Source: Nocardia harenae NBRC 108248 (GTDB lineage Bacteria > Actinomycetota > Actinomycetes > Mycobacteriales > Mycobacteriaceae). Taken from it: a stretch of 64,000 bases of DNA. Both the position numbers and the translations under genes were made by a program. Below the pieces are notes generated by a model that saw only the letters and a program-made list of their open reading frames with translations, had not been told where the DNA came from and ran no database searches. Positions 42,117 to 52,300 of this stretch are shown one piece after another. Location of the stretch: NCBI RefSeq assembly GCF_001612885.1, contig NZ_BDBH01000004.1, positions 682,001 to 746,000 of the forward strand. Reading direction: 5' to 3'. Position 1 is the first letter of the stretch; every line of letters begins with the position of its first letter.

Positions 42117-43388
42117 ATGACCGCCGACATCGAATCGACCGGCACCGACCTGATGGCAGTGCTGACCGAGCTGTCGAGCCAGGAGGGCCGCGCCGACCCG
42201 TACCCGCTGTACCGGCGGCTGCGCGCGCTCGGCCCCGCCGTGCTCGACCCCACCGGCACCCTGCTCGTCTCCGACTACCGGCTGGCCGCCGCGCTCATCC
42301 GCGACCATCGATTCCTCAAGCGCCCCGAGATCGCGCTCGCCGCGGCCGGTTTCGAGCACTGGCAGGAACGTCCGGCGCTGCGGCTCATGTTCAACAGCAT
42401 GCTGCTGCGCAACCCCCCGGTGCACACCCGGCTGCGCCGCTCCGCCGCGGGCACCTTCACCGCCCGCCGGGTCACCGCGCTGCGCCCCGCCGTCGAGCGC
42501 ATCGTCGACGAGCTGATCGCCGAGCTGCGCGCCGCGGGCAGCGCCGACTTCATCGAGGCGTTCGCGTTTCCGCTGCCGGTCACCGTGATCGGCGAGCTGC
42601 TCGGCATCCCGGAGCCGGACCGCGCGCAGTTCCAGCTGTTGGTCCGGCACTGGACCGGCGTCCTGGACTGGCTGACCCCGGAGATCGTCGACCGCGCCGA
42701 CCCGGCCGCCGTCGAGATCGACGCCTACTTCCGCGACCTGCTCGCCCGCCGCCGGAACGAGCCCGCCGACGACCTCATGTCCGCGCTGGCCCAGGTGGAC
42801 GGGCTCGCCGACGACGAGATCATCACCACCGCCGCGCTGCTGCTCGCCGCCGGTTTCGAGACCACCACCGGGCTGCTCGCCAACGGCCTGGTGGCGCTGC
42901 TCGCGCACCCCGGCGAGGCGGCGGCGCTGCGCGCGCGCCCGGAGCTCGCGGCCGCCGCCACCGAGGAGCTGCTGCGCTACGACTCACCCGTGCAGCTGCT
43001 CTCCTCGCGGACCGCGCCCGAGGAGCTGGAGGTGGCGGGCCGGGTGCTGCCCGCCGGGCAGCGGGTGGTCACGCTCATCGGCGCCGCCAACCGGGACCCG
43101 GCGGTCTTCCCCGACCCCGACGTGCTGCGCTTGGACCGCGACGGCGAGGCGCCGCTCTCCTTCGGCGGCGGGCTGCACTACTGCCTCGGCGCCCCGCTGG
43201 CCCGGCTGGAGGCGCAGATCGCCTTCCCCGCCCTGCTCCGCGCCTTCCCCGAGCTCGCGGTGACCGGTCCGGCCGTGCACCGCGAGGGGCTCGCGCTGCA
43301 CGGGCTCATCGAACTGCCGGTCACCACGGGTTCGGTCAGGACGCGGGCTGGTGGCGCAGCCGCGCGATTTCCCGACGTGATTCGGTGA
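42117..43388 (+). CDS. Cytochrome P450
   Basis: A 423-residue soluble bacterial P450. Heme-binding FGGGLHYCLG carries the axial Cys356. The I-helix oxygen-activation motif is AAGFETTTG, the ExxR is EELLRY, and the PERF-like region is ANRDPAVFPDPDVLRLDRD. Layout is of the type using separate ferredoxin and reductase, neither of which is encoded nearby. It resembles the CYP107-type group of tailoring/xenobiotic enzymes; substrate unknown. GTGGGGG precedes ATG 42117. Its last 53 bp overlap the convergent PrsW-like gene. Confidence 0.93.
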   Translation: MTADIESTGTDLMAVLTELSSQEGRADPYPLYRRLRALGPAVLDPTGTLLVSDYRLAAALIRDHRFLKRPEIALAAAGFEHWQERPALRLMFNSMLLRNPPVHTRLRRSAAGTFTARRVTALRPAVERIVDELIAELRAAGSADFIEAFAFPLPVTVIGELLGIPEPDRAQFQLLVRHWTGVLDWLTPEIVDRADPAAVEIDAYFRDLLARRRNEPADDLMSALAQVDGLADDEIITTAALLLAAGFETTTGLLANGLVALLAHPGEAAALRARPELAAAATEELLRYDSPVQLLSSRTAPEELEVAGRVLPAGQRVVTLIGAANRDPAVFPDPDVLRLDRDGEAPLSFGGGLHYCLGAPLARLEAQIAFPALLRAFPELAVTGPAVHREGLALHGLIELPVTTGSVRTRAGGAAARFPDVIR

Positions 43389-44499
43389 CCTCGGGGCTGT
43401 CGGTTCCTTTGCTGGCAGCCAGGTCCGCGCAGAGATCGAGGGCCGCGCGGACCAGGTGGCGACGCCTGCGGCGTTCCGCGCGACCGGCTCCGGCCTTCAC
43501 GTAGCGTCGCTGCAGGCGCCAGCCGCCCGCGGCGGTCACCTCGTCCTCGGTCAGCACGCCGGATTCGACCTCCGGGGCGAGCACGTCGCGGGCGAAGTGA
43601 GCCTCACGAGGGTGGGCCCAGACGAAGGCGATCCACAGCGCGGTCAGCGCGAAGATCATGTCACCGGCCATCACCACGACCACCAGCAGCGCGGTGCCGC
43701 CGGCGAGGGCGACCATCGAGTCCCAGACGCCGTGGATCAGGATCGGGGCCACGATCAGCGCCACACCCCGGCCGATGCGGCGCGGCTGGGCCGCGGTGCC
43801 GATCAGATAGATCACCCCGGCGCAGAACAGCGCGGTGAACAGGGGATGGGAGATGATGTCGGAGAAGGTGCGCTGCGCGATGGACCCGGCGAGGCCGTCG
43901 GTCTGGTGCGCGCCGAAGCCCTGGATGGCCCCGGCGAACGAATACAGGAAGTCCTCACTGGTCTGGAACCCCAGCCCGATGAAGGCGCCGAGCAACAGCC
44001 CGTCGGTCACGGTGCGCACCAGGCGCGGGGCCAGAGCGAGAAGAACGATGATGCCGACGCCCTTGGCGGTCTCCTCGACCAGCGGCGCGGAGAGCCCGGC
44101 GTGCCAGTCCTGGGCCCACACCTGCCCGAACAGCTTGGTGTAGAGGGATCCGAGCGCGGTGTTGCCGGGCAGCGCGATGGTGAATGTCGCCGCTGTGGCC
44201 CCCCACACGAAGCCGGTGACCACCAGTCCGACGGGTTGGCGTTCGAAGCGGTCGATGTGGCGGAACCACCACCCCCACACCAGGACGCTGATGACGCCGA
44301 CGATGCCCGCCACGAGCAAGGATCGCCCGAAGTACCCGGAGTAGGGGGCGAACATCTGCCATCCCTTGACCGCCCCGACCCCGCAGAGCCACAGATAGAT
44401 CCAGAAGACCACGTTGCGGGGCTGGACGAACCGGAACCTCTCGCCCCACGCGGTCTGCTCCAGCGCGGCCGCGCGCGCGTCGGCCAGTGCGGTGCTCAC
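43336..44499 (-). CDS. PrsW-family intramembrane metalloprotease
   Basis: A 387-residue membrane protein with about nine helices. The PrsW/CAAX-like protease signature is visible: EETAKGVGI in one helix, FQTSEDFLYS in the next, DIISHPLF and IHGVWDS, the His/Glu ligands of a membrane-embedded zinc site. A basic cytosolic tail follows (AERRRRRHLVRAALDLCADL). In Bacillus, PrsW cleaves an anti-sigma factor; here no sigma gene is adjacent. GTG start overlaps the stop of the upstream gene by 4 bp (GTGA), with GGAGGGGGG before it, so the two products are made together. Confidence 0.88.
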   Translation of the reverse strand: MSTALADARAAALEQTAWGERFRFVQPRNVVFWIYLWLCGVGAVKGWQMFAPYSGYFGRSLLVAGIVGVISVLVWGWWFRHIDRFERQPVGLVVTGFVWGATAATFTIALPGNTALGSLYTKLFGQVWAQDWHAGLSAPLVEETAKGVGIIVLLALAPRLVRTVTDGLLLGAFIGLGFQTSEDFLYSFAGAIQGFGAHQTDGLAGSIAQRTFSDIISHPLFTALFCAGVIYLIGTAAQPRRIGRGVALIVAPILIHGVWDSMVALAGGTALLVVVVMAGDMIFALTALWIAFVWAHPREAHFARDVLAPEVESGVLTEDEVTAAGGWRLQRRYVKAGAGRAERRRRRHLVRAALDLCADLAASKGTDSPEVTESRREIARLRHQPAS

Positions 44500-45152
44500 T
44501 GTCCCCCCTCCTCGGTGGCGCCGATAGCGGCGATCATCGCCTCGATCTCCGGGCCGCGGTCCGCGATCTGATCGGGCGGACCGACCACCTGCACCCGCAC
44601 CCCGGTTCCACCGGCGACGAAGGTCGTCACCGAACCCGCGGCGCTGGGCGTGTCGAACCGGACCTGCACACCGGACAACCCGCCGTCGGTGGTGACCGGC
44701 TGCGGCGGGCTGGACATGGCGAGCACGGAGTTGCCGCCGGTGGCCGCGCCCACGGCATCGATCTGGGTCAGCAATTCGCTCGCCGTCCCCGCGAAGGCGT
44801 CGGCATCGACGGAGAAGGTGACATTGCCGCGGGTCAGGGCCACCCGGGGAACGGAATCGCTCGCGCCGCGCTGACCGACCCGGAACCCGCTGTCGACGTT
44901 CCACCCCGGCACCGCCACGAACGACAGCGAATCGGTCACCTGCAGCCGCTCACCCGCCACGACCGGATCCTCCGACGACACCGCCGAGTCGATTGCAGGC
45001 ACCACCACCACCCACAACAGCCAGACCGCCAGGATTACCAGCGCATGCGGGAACACCCGCGTGTCGAGCCCGAGGAATCGATGATCCACCGGCGGACGGC
45101 GACGATGCGCCGGGCGGGCCCGCCCGGGCACCACACTCGCTGCACTACTCAT
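44496..45152 (-). CDS. Single-TM membrane protein coupled to the PrsW-like protease
   Basis: A 218-residue protein: a basic Arg/Pro-rich cytosolic N-terminus (residues 1-33), one membrane helix (VFPHALVILAVWLLWVVVVPAI) and an extracytosolic domain of about 160 residues with alternating short strands. No family is recognised with certainty. The topology is that of an anti-sigma-like or substrate protein, and the 4-bp overlap with the PrsW-like gene makes it the obvious candidate substrate or partner. That relation is inference. AGGAG lies 8 nt before the ATG. Confidence 0.75.
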   Translation of the reverse strand: MSSAASVVPGRARPAHRRRPPVDHRFLGLDTRVFPHALVILAVWLLWVVVVPAIDSAVSSEDPVVAGERLQVTDSLSFVAVPGWNVDSGFRVGQRGASDSVPRVALTRGNVTFSVDADAFAGTASELLTQIDAVGAATGGNSVLAMSSPPQPVTTDGGLSGVQVRFDTPSAAGSVTTFVAGGTGVRVQVVGPPDQIADRGPEIEAMIAAIGATEEGGQ

Positions 45153-45492
45153 CCTCGGCACTCCTGACCCCGGCGATTCCGGAAGAACTGCGACCGGCAC
45201 CGGCCCCTTGCGACCCGATCGGTGACAGCCCGTACCGCGCGTGCGGCTCGATTCGATCTTCGCAAATCCAGCCCGGAGATGCCGACCGACGCGCCAGAGC
45301 CGCCGACCGGGCGCGCGGATCAGCGCACGAGCGGGCGCTCGCGGGCGGCGCTGTACTCGGCGGTGACGCGACCGACCACGGCGGCCGCGGGGCGGACCTC
45401 GCGCACCGCACCCAGATATCGCGCCCAGCGGGTGGCATCCTCGGTAGTGGGGTCGCCCCGAGCCGCTCGGCACGCCCGTGCCGCTCTCCCGG
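45153..45492. other. 340-bp region without a confident gene
   Basis: Between the GH3 gene and the one-TM protein gene. On the minus strand a frame without a start codon reads EDATRWARYLGAVREV and continues about 25 codons to a TGA at 45320-45322, with protein-like codon use; it may be a decayed fragment after the GH3 gene. No family was recognised. A promoter for the downstream pair should lie nearer 45200 but none stands out. Confidence 0.35.
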
Positions 45493-47790
45493 CTATTCGC
45501 CGGCGGCTTCGAGCACGTCGGCCAAGCGCTTCTCGTCCATGCCGAAACCGGTGAGCCTGCCCAGCGGGATGGACGACATCATCCGCAGCATGTCCATGCC
45601 CATGGCGCTGCCGTCGCCCATGGACTCGGTCATCCCGCCGAACACCTCCGCGAGCGCGGCCGCTGCCTTCGGGTCGGCGAGTGCCTCGCCCAGGGTGGAA
45701 TCCATGGTGATCGGGATGCGCACGACGTCGCCGGGCAGGTCGAGGTCGGTCTCCGCACGCAGGTCGCGGCTGGAGGCGGCGGCCCAGATCCGGTAGCGGC
45801 CCGGCTCGACGACCCAGGTCTCGGTTCGGGTCTCCCAGTAGGCCAGGTCCTCGCGGGCGAGGGTGATCGAGAGCTGTTCGCTCGCACCCGGTTCCAGCTC
45901 CGCGGTGACGGCGGAGCCCGCCAGCGCCCGCGCCGGCCGGACCACGGCGGAGTCCGGCACCGCCGTGTAGATCTGCACCACCTCGCGGCCGGGGCGGGCG
46001 CCGGTATTGGTGACGGTGAGGCGGACGAGAATCCCCGCTGCGGTGGCTTCGGCGGTGAGGCCGTCGTAGCCGAAGGTGGTGTAGGACAGGCCGTGGCCGA
46101 AGGGGTAGCAGACGTCCATGTCGCGGGCGTCGTACCAGCGGTAGCCGACGAAAAGCCCCTCGCCGTAGCGGATGTGCGAGTTCTCGCCGGGGAAGTTCAG
46201 GTAGGCGGGGGTGTCCTGCAGGCGGATCGGCACCGTCTCGGCGAGCCGCGCGGACGGGTTCACCGCGCCGAACAGCACGTCGGCGAGCGCGCCGCCACCC
46301 GCCTGGCCGAGCAGCCCGCCGTCCAGCACCGCGGGGGCGAGGCAGGCGACCGGCTCGAGCCGCAGGACGCCGCCGTGCGAGAGCACGACGACGGTGTCGG
46401 GCTGGGCGCGCACCACGGCCGTGAGGAGCTCCAGCTGGTCGGCGGGGAGTTCGATGTGCTCGCGGTCGAAGCCCTCGGATTCCTGGTCGGCGGCGAGGCC
46501 GAGGAAGAGCACGGCCACGTCGGCCGCGGCCGCCGCGGCGACCGCCTCGTCCCGGTCGGAGCCGCTGTGGTGGGTGACGGTGCCGTCGCCCGCGAGCGCG
46601 CGGAGCTCGTCGAGCGGGGTGTCCACCCGGGTGGGGGTGACGTGGGAGCTGCCGCCGCCCTGGTAGCGGGGTTCGGTGGCGAAGGTGCCGAGCACCGCGA
46701 TCGAGCGGCCGGGGGTGAGCGGGAGGATGTCGCGGTCGTTCTGCAGCAGGACGATGCAGCGGGCCGCGGCCTCCCTGGCCAGGCGGTGGTGTTCCTCGGC
46801 GAGGGCGTCGATTCCCGTCGGGTTCGGGCCGGTCGCGTGGTCGGGGACCGCCGATCCGGCCGCGGCGCCGTTGAGCTCGGCGCGACCGTCCGGCGCGTCG
46901 TGGCCGCCCAGCGTGCCACCGAGCGCCGCCTGCGCCGCGCGCACCCGCGCGACCAGCCCCGCGACATTCGCGGCGGCGGCGTCCACCGCCGCCTCGGGCA
47001 GCGTCCCGGCCGCGACCGCAGCGACCACCCGCTCGTCGCCCGCCCCCGCACCGCCCGGCATGGTCAGGTCCAGCCCGGCCGCGACCGACGCGGCCCGATC
47101 CACCACCGCGCCCCAGTCGCTCACCACCACCCCGTCGAATCCCCACTCCCCCCGCAACAGCTCGGTGAGCAACCAGCGATTGTGCGCCGCGTGCACGCCG
47201 TTGATCCGGTTGTACGAGCACATCACCGTCCACGGCTTCGCAGTGCGCACGATGTGCGAGAAGGCCCGCAGGTAGATCTCGCGCAGCGGCCGCGGATCGA
47301 TATCCGAGCTGGTCCGCATCCGATCGTGCTCGGCATTGTTGGCCGCGAAGTGCTTGAGCGAGGCCCCCACCCCGGCGCTCTGCACGCCCCGCACCCACGC
47401 CGCGCCCAGCCGCCCGGTGAGGTACGGATCCTCCGAGTAGTACTCGAAATTCCGCCCGCCCCGCGGATCCCGCTTGATGTTCACCCCCGGCCCGAGCAGC
47501 ACATCCACCCCGAGCGCCCGCGCCTCCCGCCCCAGCGCCACCCCGACGCGGCGCACCAGCGCCGGATCCCAGCTCTGCGCCAGCCCGACCGCGGGTGGGA
47601 AGCAGGTCGCGGGCTCGCTCCCGGCCAGCCCCAGGTGGTCGGTGGCGCCGGTCTGCCTGCGCACCCCGTGCGGCCCGTCGGTCAGCACCAGCGACCCGGC
47701 CGGCCCGATCGCCTTCGTGGACCAGAAGTCCGCACCACTGCCGAGCGCGGCCCGCTCGGCCAGGGACAGATCGCTGAGTTCGCTCACCAT
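45493..47790 (-). CDS. Glycoside hydrolase family 3 beta-glucosidase
   Basis: A 765-residue retaining glycosidase. The catalytic nucleophile is Asp225 in VVSDWGA. Substrate-pocket motifs GPGVNIKRDPRGGRNFEYYSEDP and KHFAANNAEHDRM (first about 165 residues) are those of BglX/BglB-type beta-glucosidases. A (beta/alpha)6 sandwich domain and a C-terminal fibronectin-type III-like domain (TVTNTGARPGREVVQIY) follow. No signal peptide, so it acts on imported oligosaccharides or glycosides in the cytosol. AGGAGTC precedes the ATG. It is divergent from a TetR gene, its likely regulator. Deglycosylation of plant glycosides is plausible, not shown. Confidence 0.94.
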   Translation of the reverse strand: MVSELSDLSLAERAALGSGADFWSTKAIGPAGSLVLTDGPHGVRRQTGATDHLGLAGSEPATCFPPAVGLAQSWDPALVRRVGVALGREARALGVDVLLGPGVNIKRDPRGGRNFEYYSEDPYLTGRLGAAWVRGVQSAGVGASLKHFAANNAEHDRMRTSSDIDPRPLREIYLRAFSHIVRTAKPWTVMCSYNRINGVHAAHNRWLLTELLRGEWGFDGVVVSDWGAVVDRAASVAAGLDLTMPGGAGAGDERVVAAVAAGTLPEAAVDAAAANVAGLVARVRAAQAALGGTLGGHDAPDGRAELNGAAAGSAVPDHATGPNPTGIDALAEEHHRLAREAAARCIVLLQNDRDILPLTPGRSIAVLGTFATEPRYQGGGSSHVTPTRVDTPLDELRALAGDGTVTHHSGSDRDEAVAAAAAADVAVLFLGLAADQESEGFDREHIELPADQLELLTAVVRAQPDTVVVLSHGGVLRLEPVACLAPAVLDGGLLGQAGGGALADVLFGAVNPSARLAETVPIRLQDTPAYLNFPGENSHIRYGEGLFVGYRWYDARDMDVCYPFGHGLSYTTFGYDGLTAEATAAGILVRLTVTNTGARPGREVVQIYTAVPDSAVVRPARALAGSAVTAELEPGASEQLSITLAREDLAYWETRTETWVVEPGRYRIWAAASSRDLRAETDLDLPGDVVRIPITMDSTLGEALADPKAAAALAEVFGGMTESMGDGSAMGMDMLRMMSSIPLGRLTGFGMDEKRLADVLEAAGE

Positions 47791-47860
47791 CGAGACTCCT
47801 CGAGTCGGGGGTATCCGGATCGATATCGCGGCACTCCCACCGTAGCGAGCGGCCCCATCC

Positions 47861-47880
47861 TGGCTACGATGAATTAGCCA
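47861..47880. promoter_or_regulatory. Inverted repeat overlapping the tetR -10 box
   Basis: TGGCTA n8 TAGCCA, a 20-bp inverted repeat. The left arm runs into TACGAT (47865-47870), a good TAnnnT -10 for the rightward tetR gene 28 bp downstream. Binding would block that promoter, as in autorepression; effect on the divergent GH3 gene is possible. Confidence 0.5.
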
Positions 47881-47897
47881 CGACCGAGGGAGCCGGG

Positions 47898-48479
47898 ATG
47901 ACGAGCACCGCGTCGGCGCGCCCGGCCGCCATCCGCCGGGCCGCGCTGGAGCTGTTCATGCGCCAGGGGTACCCGGCCACCACCATGAGCGAGATCGGCG
48001 CGCTGGTCGGGATGCGCGGGCCGAGCCTGTACAAGCACGTCGCCTCCAAGCAGGAGCTGCTCGCCGCGATCATGGACAGCATCATGGACGCGCTGCAGGA
48101 CGCGCATCAGCGCGCGATCTCCGGTACCGCCGACCCGACCGAGCGGCTGCGCCGGGCAGTGGAGGCGCATGTGCGCTACCACGCCAGGCACCGCGCGGAG
48201 GCGTTCGTCGGGAACCGGGAGATCCGCAGCCTCACCGAGCCGCACCGCTCGGCGGTGCTGGCCCGGCGCGCCGCCTACGAGCAGGCGTTCCGCGCGCTGA
48301 TCGCGGACGGGGTGGCCGCCGGGGTGTTCCGGGTGACCTCCACCCGGGTCGCCTCCTACGCGGTGCTCGACCTCGGCATGGGCGTCGCCACCTGGTTCCG
48401 GGACGACGGCGAGTTCAGCGAGGACGAGATCGTCTGGCAGTACGCCGACTTCGCGCTGCGGCTGGTCGGCGCGGAGTGA
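47898..48479 (+). CDS. TetR-family transcriptional regulator
   Basis: A 193-residue repressor: helix-turn-helix LELFMRQGYPATTMSEIGALVGMRGPSLYKHVASKQEL region at about residues 20-58 and a helical C-terminal domain with HVRYHARHRAEAFVGNREIRSL and WQYADFALRLVG, similar to the TetR_C_41/KstR2-like subgroup. KstR2-like or acyl-CoA-responsive regulation is possible but not established. It is convergent with the SDR gene: the two stop codons touch (TGA at 48477-48479 and the SDR stop at 48480-48482). Confidence 0.9.
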   Translation: MTSTASARPAAIRRAALELFMRQGYPATTMSEIGALVGMRGPSLYKHVASKQELLAAIMDSIMDALQDAHQRAISGTADPTERLRRAVEAHVRYHARHRAEAFVGNREIRSLTEPHRSAVLARRAAYEQAFRALIADGVAAGVFRVTSTRVASYAVLDLGMGVATWFRDDGEFSEDEIVWQYADFALRLVGAE

Positions 48480-49244
48480 TCAGGTGACGGTGAAGCCGCC
48501 GTCGACCGCCAGCGTCTGCCCGGTGACGTAGCCGCCGGCGGCCCCGGCCAGGAAGACAACGGCGGCGGCGAGCTCGGCCGGGTCGCCGAGCCGGTTCACC
48601 AGCACCCGTCCTAGCTGGCTCTCCAGGTAGCCGTCTCGGTACTGATCGGTCATCTCGGAGCTGAAGAAGCCGGGGGCGATGGCGTTCACCCGGATGCCGC
48701 GGCGCCCGCTCCACTGCTGGGCCAGGTCGCGGGTGAGCCCGATCAGCCCGGCCTTGCTCGCGGCGTAGGCGGCCTGCGGCAGCCCGGCCGTGGTGATCCC
48801 GAGCACGCTGGAGATATTGACGATGCTGCTGCCCGGCTGCATGACCGCGGCGCAGGCCTGCGCCATCCAGTAGCAGCCGTTCAGGTTCACATCGATGACC
48901 TGGGTGAACTGCTCGGGGGTCTCGCGCAGCGCGGGCACCGCGGTGCCGATACCCGCATTGTTGACCAGCACGTCGATCCGGCCGAACTCGCGCACCGCGG
49001 CGTCGGTCACCGCCCTGCAGTCCTCCGGGTTCGCCACGTCGAGCTGCACCGGGAGCGCGCGCTGCCCGGCCTCCTCGACCAGCAGCGCGGTCTCCTTCAG
49101 CCGGTCCACCCGGCGGGCGGCGAGCACCACGTCGGCGCCCGCCTCGGCGAGCGCGCGGGCGAAGGCAACGCCGAGCCCGGACGAGGCGCCGGTCACCACG
49201 GCGACCTTGCCGCGCAGGCTGAACAAATCGAGTACGCCGGCCAC
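48480..49244 (-). CDS. Short-chain dehydrogenase/reductase (FabG/BDH type)
   Basis: A 254-residue classical SDR: cofactor motif VTGASSGLG, NNAG, catalytic Ser in NISSVLG, YAASK, and the C-terminal VTGQTLAVDGG. The Arg-Arg after strand 2 (LAARRVDRL) suggests NADP(H) preference. The GTG start has AGGAGG 5 nt upstream. Substrate unknown; neighbouring TetR could regulate it only indirectly because the genes are convergent. Alternative names include gluconate 5-dehydrogenase-like oxidoreductase. Confidence 0.9.
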   Translation of the reverse strand: MAGVLDLFSLRGKVAVVTGASSGLGVAFARALAEAGADVVLAARRVDRLKETALLVEEAGQRALPVQLDVANPEDCRAVTDAAVREFGRIDVLVNNAGIGTAVPALRETPEQFTQVIDVNLNGCYWMAQACAAVMQPGSSIVNISSVLGITTAGLPQAAYAASKAGLIGLTRDLAQQWSGRRGIRVNAIAPGFFSSEMTDQYRDGYLESQLGRVLVNRLGDPAELAAAVVFLAGAAGGYVTGQTLAVDGGFTVT

Positions 49245-49339
49245 TCCGACCTCCTGGCAATTCGTGAATCGGTCGCGATCAGGCTAACAACCATTAGCCG
49301 CTGCCGTACGCGTGCCCTCGCCCCGAGCCTCGGGCACGG

Positions 49340-52300
49340 TCACGGGTTCGGCACCGCGGCCCCGCCGCCGACGTAGGCCGCCCACAGCTCCCGGTACGTC
49401 CCCTCGACGGCGAGCAGCTCGGCATGCGTCCCGGTCTGCTCGATCCGCCCGCCGCGCACCACCACGATGAGGTCGGCGTCGGCGGCGGTGGCCAGCCGGT
49501 GCGCGACCACCAGGGTGGTGCGGCCCGCGGTGAGCACGTCGACGGCGGCGCGCACCCTGGCCTCGGTGGCGAGGTCGAGCGAGGCGGTGGCCTCGTCCAG
49601 GATGAGGATGTCCGGCTCGACGAGCTGCGCCCTGGCCAGCGCGAGCAGCTGGCGCTGCCCGGCGGAGAGCGCGCGGCCGTTGGGGCCGATCGGCTGGTGG
49701 TAGCCGTGCTCCAGCGCGGCGATCATCTCGTGCGCCCCGACCGCCCGCGCGGCCCACTCGATCGCGGCGGGCTCGGCGTCCGGGCGGCCGTAGGCGATGG
49801 CCTCGCGCACGGTGTCGCCGAAGAGGAACGGCTCCTGCGGCACGATGCCGAGCCGGGCCCGGAAGTCGGCGAGCCGGTAGCGGCGCAGGTCGACGCCGTC
49901 GACGAGCACCGTGCCCGCAGTCGGGTCGTAGAACCGGGCGAGCAGCTTGACCAGCGTGGACTTGCCCGCGCCGGTCTCCCCGACCAGCGCCACCTGCTGC
50001 CCGGCGGCGATGCTCAGCCCGACGCCGGTGAGCACATCGGGGGTGTCCGGGTGGTAGGCGAAGGCGACGTCGCGCAGCTCGATCCGGCCCGCCAGCCGCT
50101 CGACCGGCACCGCGTCCGCGGCCTCGGGGGTGGCGACCGGGGTGCGCAGCAGCTCACCGAGCCGATCCACCCCGACCACCGCCTGCTGGTAGCTGTCGAA
50201 GACCTGCGACAGCTGCTGGATGGGGGCGAAGAGCAGCTCGATGTAGAGCAGGAAGGCGATCAGGGTGCCCGCGGTGAGCACACCCTCGCGCACGTCGTGC
50301 ACGCCGACCGCGAGCACCGCCGCGGTGGCGATCACCGACATGAACTCGATGAACGGGAAGAACACCGCCATCAGCAGCTGGCTGCGCAGCCGGGCGTTCC
50401 GGTACGACCAGGAGCGCCGCTCGAACTCGGTGCGGTTGACCGGCTCCCTGCGGTAGGCCTGGGTGACGGCGATGGTGTCGACGTTCTCCTGCAGGTAGGC
50501 ATTGACCGCCGCGACCCGCTCTCTGGCCAGCACGTACGCGGGCACCGAGAGCCGGCGGAAGACCGCGGTGGAGACCACCAGGATCGGCAGCAGCGCCAGC
50601 ACCACCAGCGCCAGGTGCGGCTCGATCAGCAGCAGGGCGATCACCACCCCGGCCACGGTGAGGGTGCTGGTGAGCGCGGTGGCGAGCCCGGTCTGCAGGA
50701 AGGCGGAGAGGGCGTCCACGTCGGTGGTCATCCTGGTCATGATGCGGCCGCCGAGCTCGCGCTCGTAGTACTGCAACCCGAGCCGCTGCAGGTGCGCGAA
50801 GGTCTTCACGCGCAGGCCGTAGAGCAGCCGCTCCCCCGCCCTGCCCATCAACCGCAGCTGGCCGATGCCGATCACCCAGTCCACCAGGCAGACGACGAGC
50901 GCGGCGGCGGCCGCGAGCAGCACCACGTCGCGGGAGCCCGCCAGCACGCCGTGGTCGATGCCGTACCGCACCAGCACCGGGATCAGGATCTGGGCCAGCG
51001 CATCCAGCGCCACCAGCCCGAGCCCGGCCAGCAGCGGCGCGGCGAACGGGCGAAGCAGCCGGGCGGCGCCGAAGGCCGGGTCGGGGCTGCGGGCGAAGGA
51101 GTCGGGCACCTCGGGCTCGCCGGTGACCGGCGGCAGCGCGTCGATCTGCGCCCGCACGTCGCCGCTGGGTGGCGCGGCTGTCATCATGCCGCCGCCCGCG
51201 GCGCCGCGGCCGAGACCGGCGGGCGCGCCCGCCGCGCGCTGGGAGAAGGCCGCGGCCGCCTGCTCCAGCGCGCGGTCGTCGTCGGGGCCGCCCGCCGGTT
51301 CGTTCCAGAGCGGCGCGGTGGTGGAGCGCGCGCTGCCTGCGGGCGGCTCGGTGTCGATCTCGCTGACGTCCGGCGGGGTGAAGAGCGCGCGGAAGAGCTC
51401 GCCGGAGGCGCGCAGCTCCGCCAGCGTGCCGAGTTCGGCGACCCGGCCGCCGTCGAGCACGGCCACCCGGTCGGCCAGCGCCAGCGTCGACATCCGGTGC
51501 GCGACGACGAGCGTGGTGCGGCCGCGCACCTCGGCGGCGATGCGCTGGAAGATCCGCTCCTCCACCCTGGCGTCGATGGCCGAGGTGGCATCGTCGAGTA
51601 CCAGCACCGTGGCGTCGGTGAGCAGGGCGCGGGCCAGGGCGATGCGCTGCCGCTGCCCGCCGGAGAGCCGCTGACCGCGCTCGCCGATCCTGGTGTCGAG
51701 GCCGTCCGGGAGCGCGGCGACGAACTCGTCGGCGGCGGCCAGGTGCAGCGCGTGCCGGATGGCATCGTCGGTGGCGTCCGGGACGCCGTAGGCGACATTG
51801 GCGCGCACCGTGCCCGCCACCAGGTGGGTGTCCTCGAAGACCATGGCGACCTCGCCGCGCACGCCGGGCAGCTCGCGGATGTCGGTGCCGTCGAGCGTGA
51901 TCCTGCCCGCGTCCGGGTCGAGGAGCCGCGGAATCAGCAGCGCCAGCGTGGATTTGCCGCTGCCCGCGCCGCCCGCGATCGCTACCGTCTCGCCGGGCTC
52001 GACGGTGAGGTCGAGGCCGTTCAGCACGGTGGTGGCGCCGAACGTCACGGTGACACCGTGGAACCCGAGCCCGGGTGGCGGGGTGGTGGCTTGCGCTGTG
52101 GCCGCGCCCGGACACCGGATACCGGGCGACGCTGCGGCGACCTGCGGTTCGGCCGCGCCGCGGAGCCCGGCGTCGAGCGGCGGGGCGGCGAGGTACGGTC
52201 GGGCCGCGGTGGTGGGCGTCGCGGCGCGGCCTGCGGCTGCCGTCGCTTCCGGCGGCGCGGCAGCGGCGGTGGCCGACGGCTCGGTCTCGATCACCTCGCG

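Noticed and set aside
45478..47877. A 799-codon plus-strand frame opposite the GH3 gene
   Set aside because: GH3 catalytic and binding motifs are on the minus strand in frame; the plus frame is compositional.
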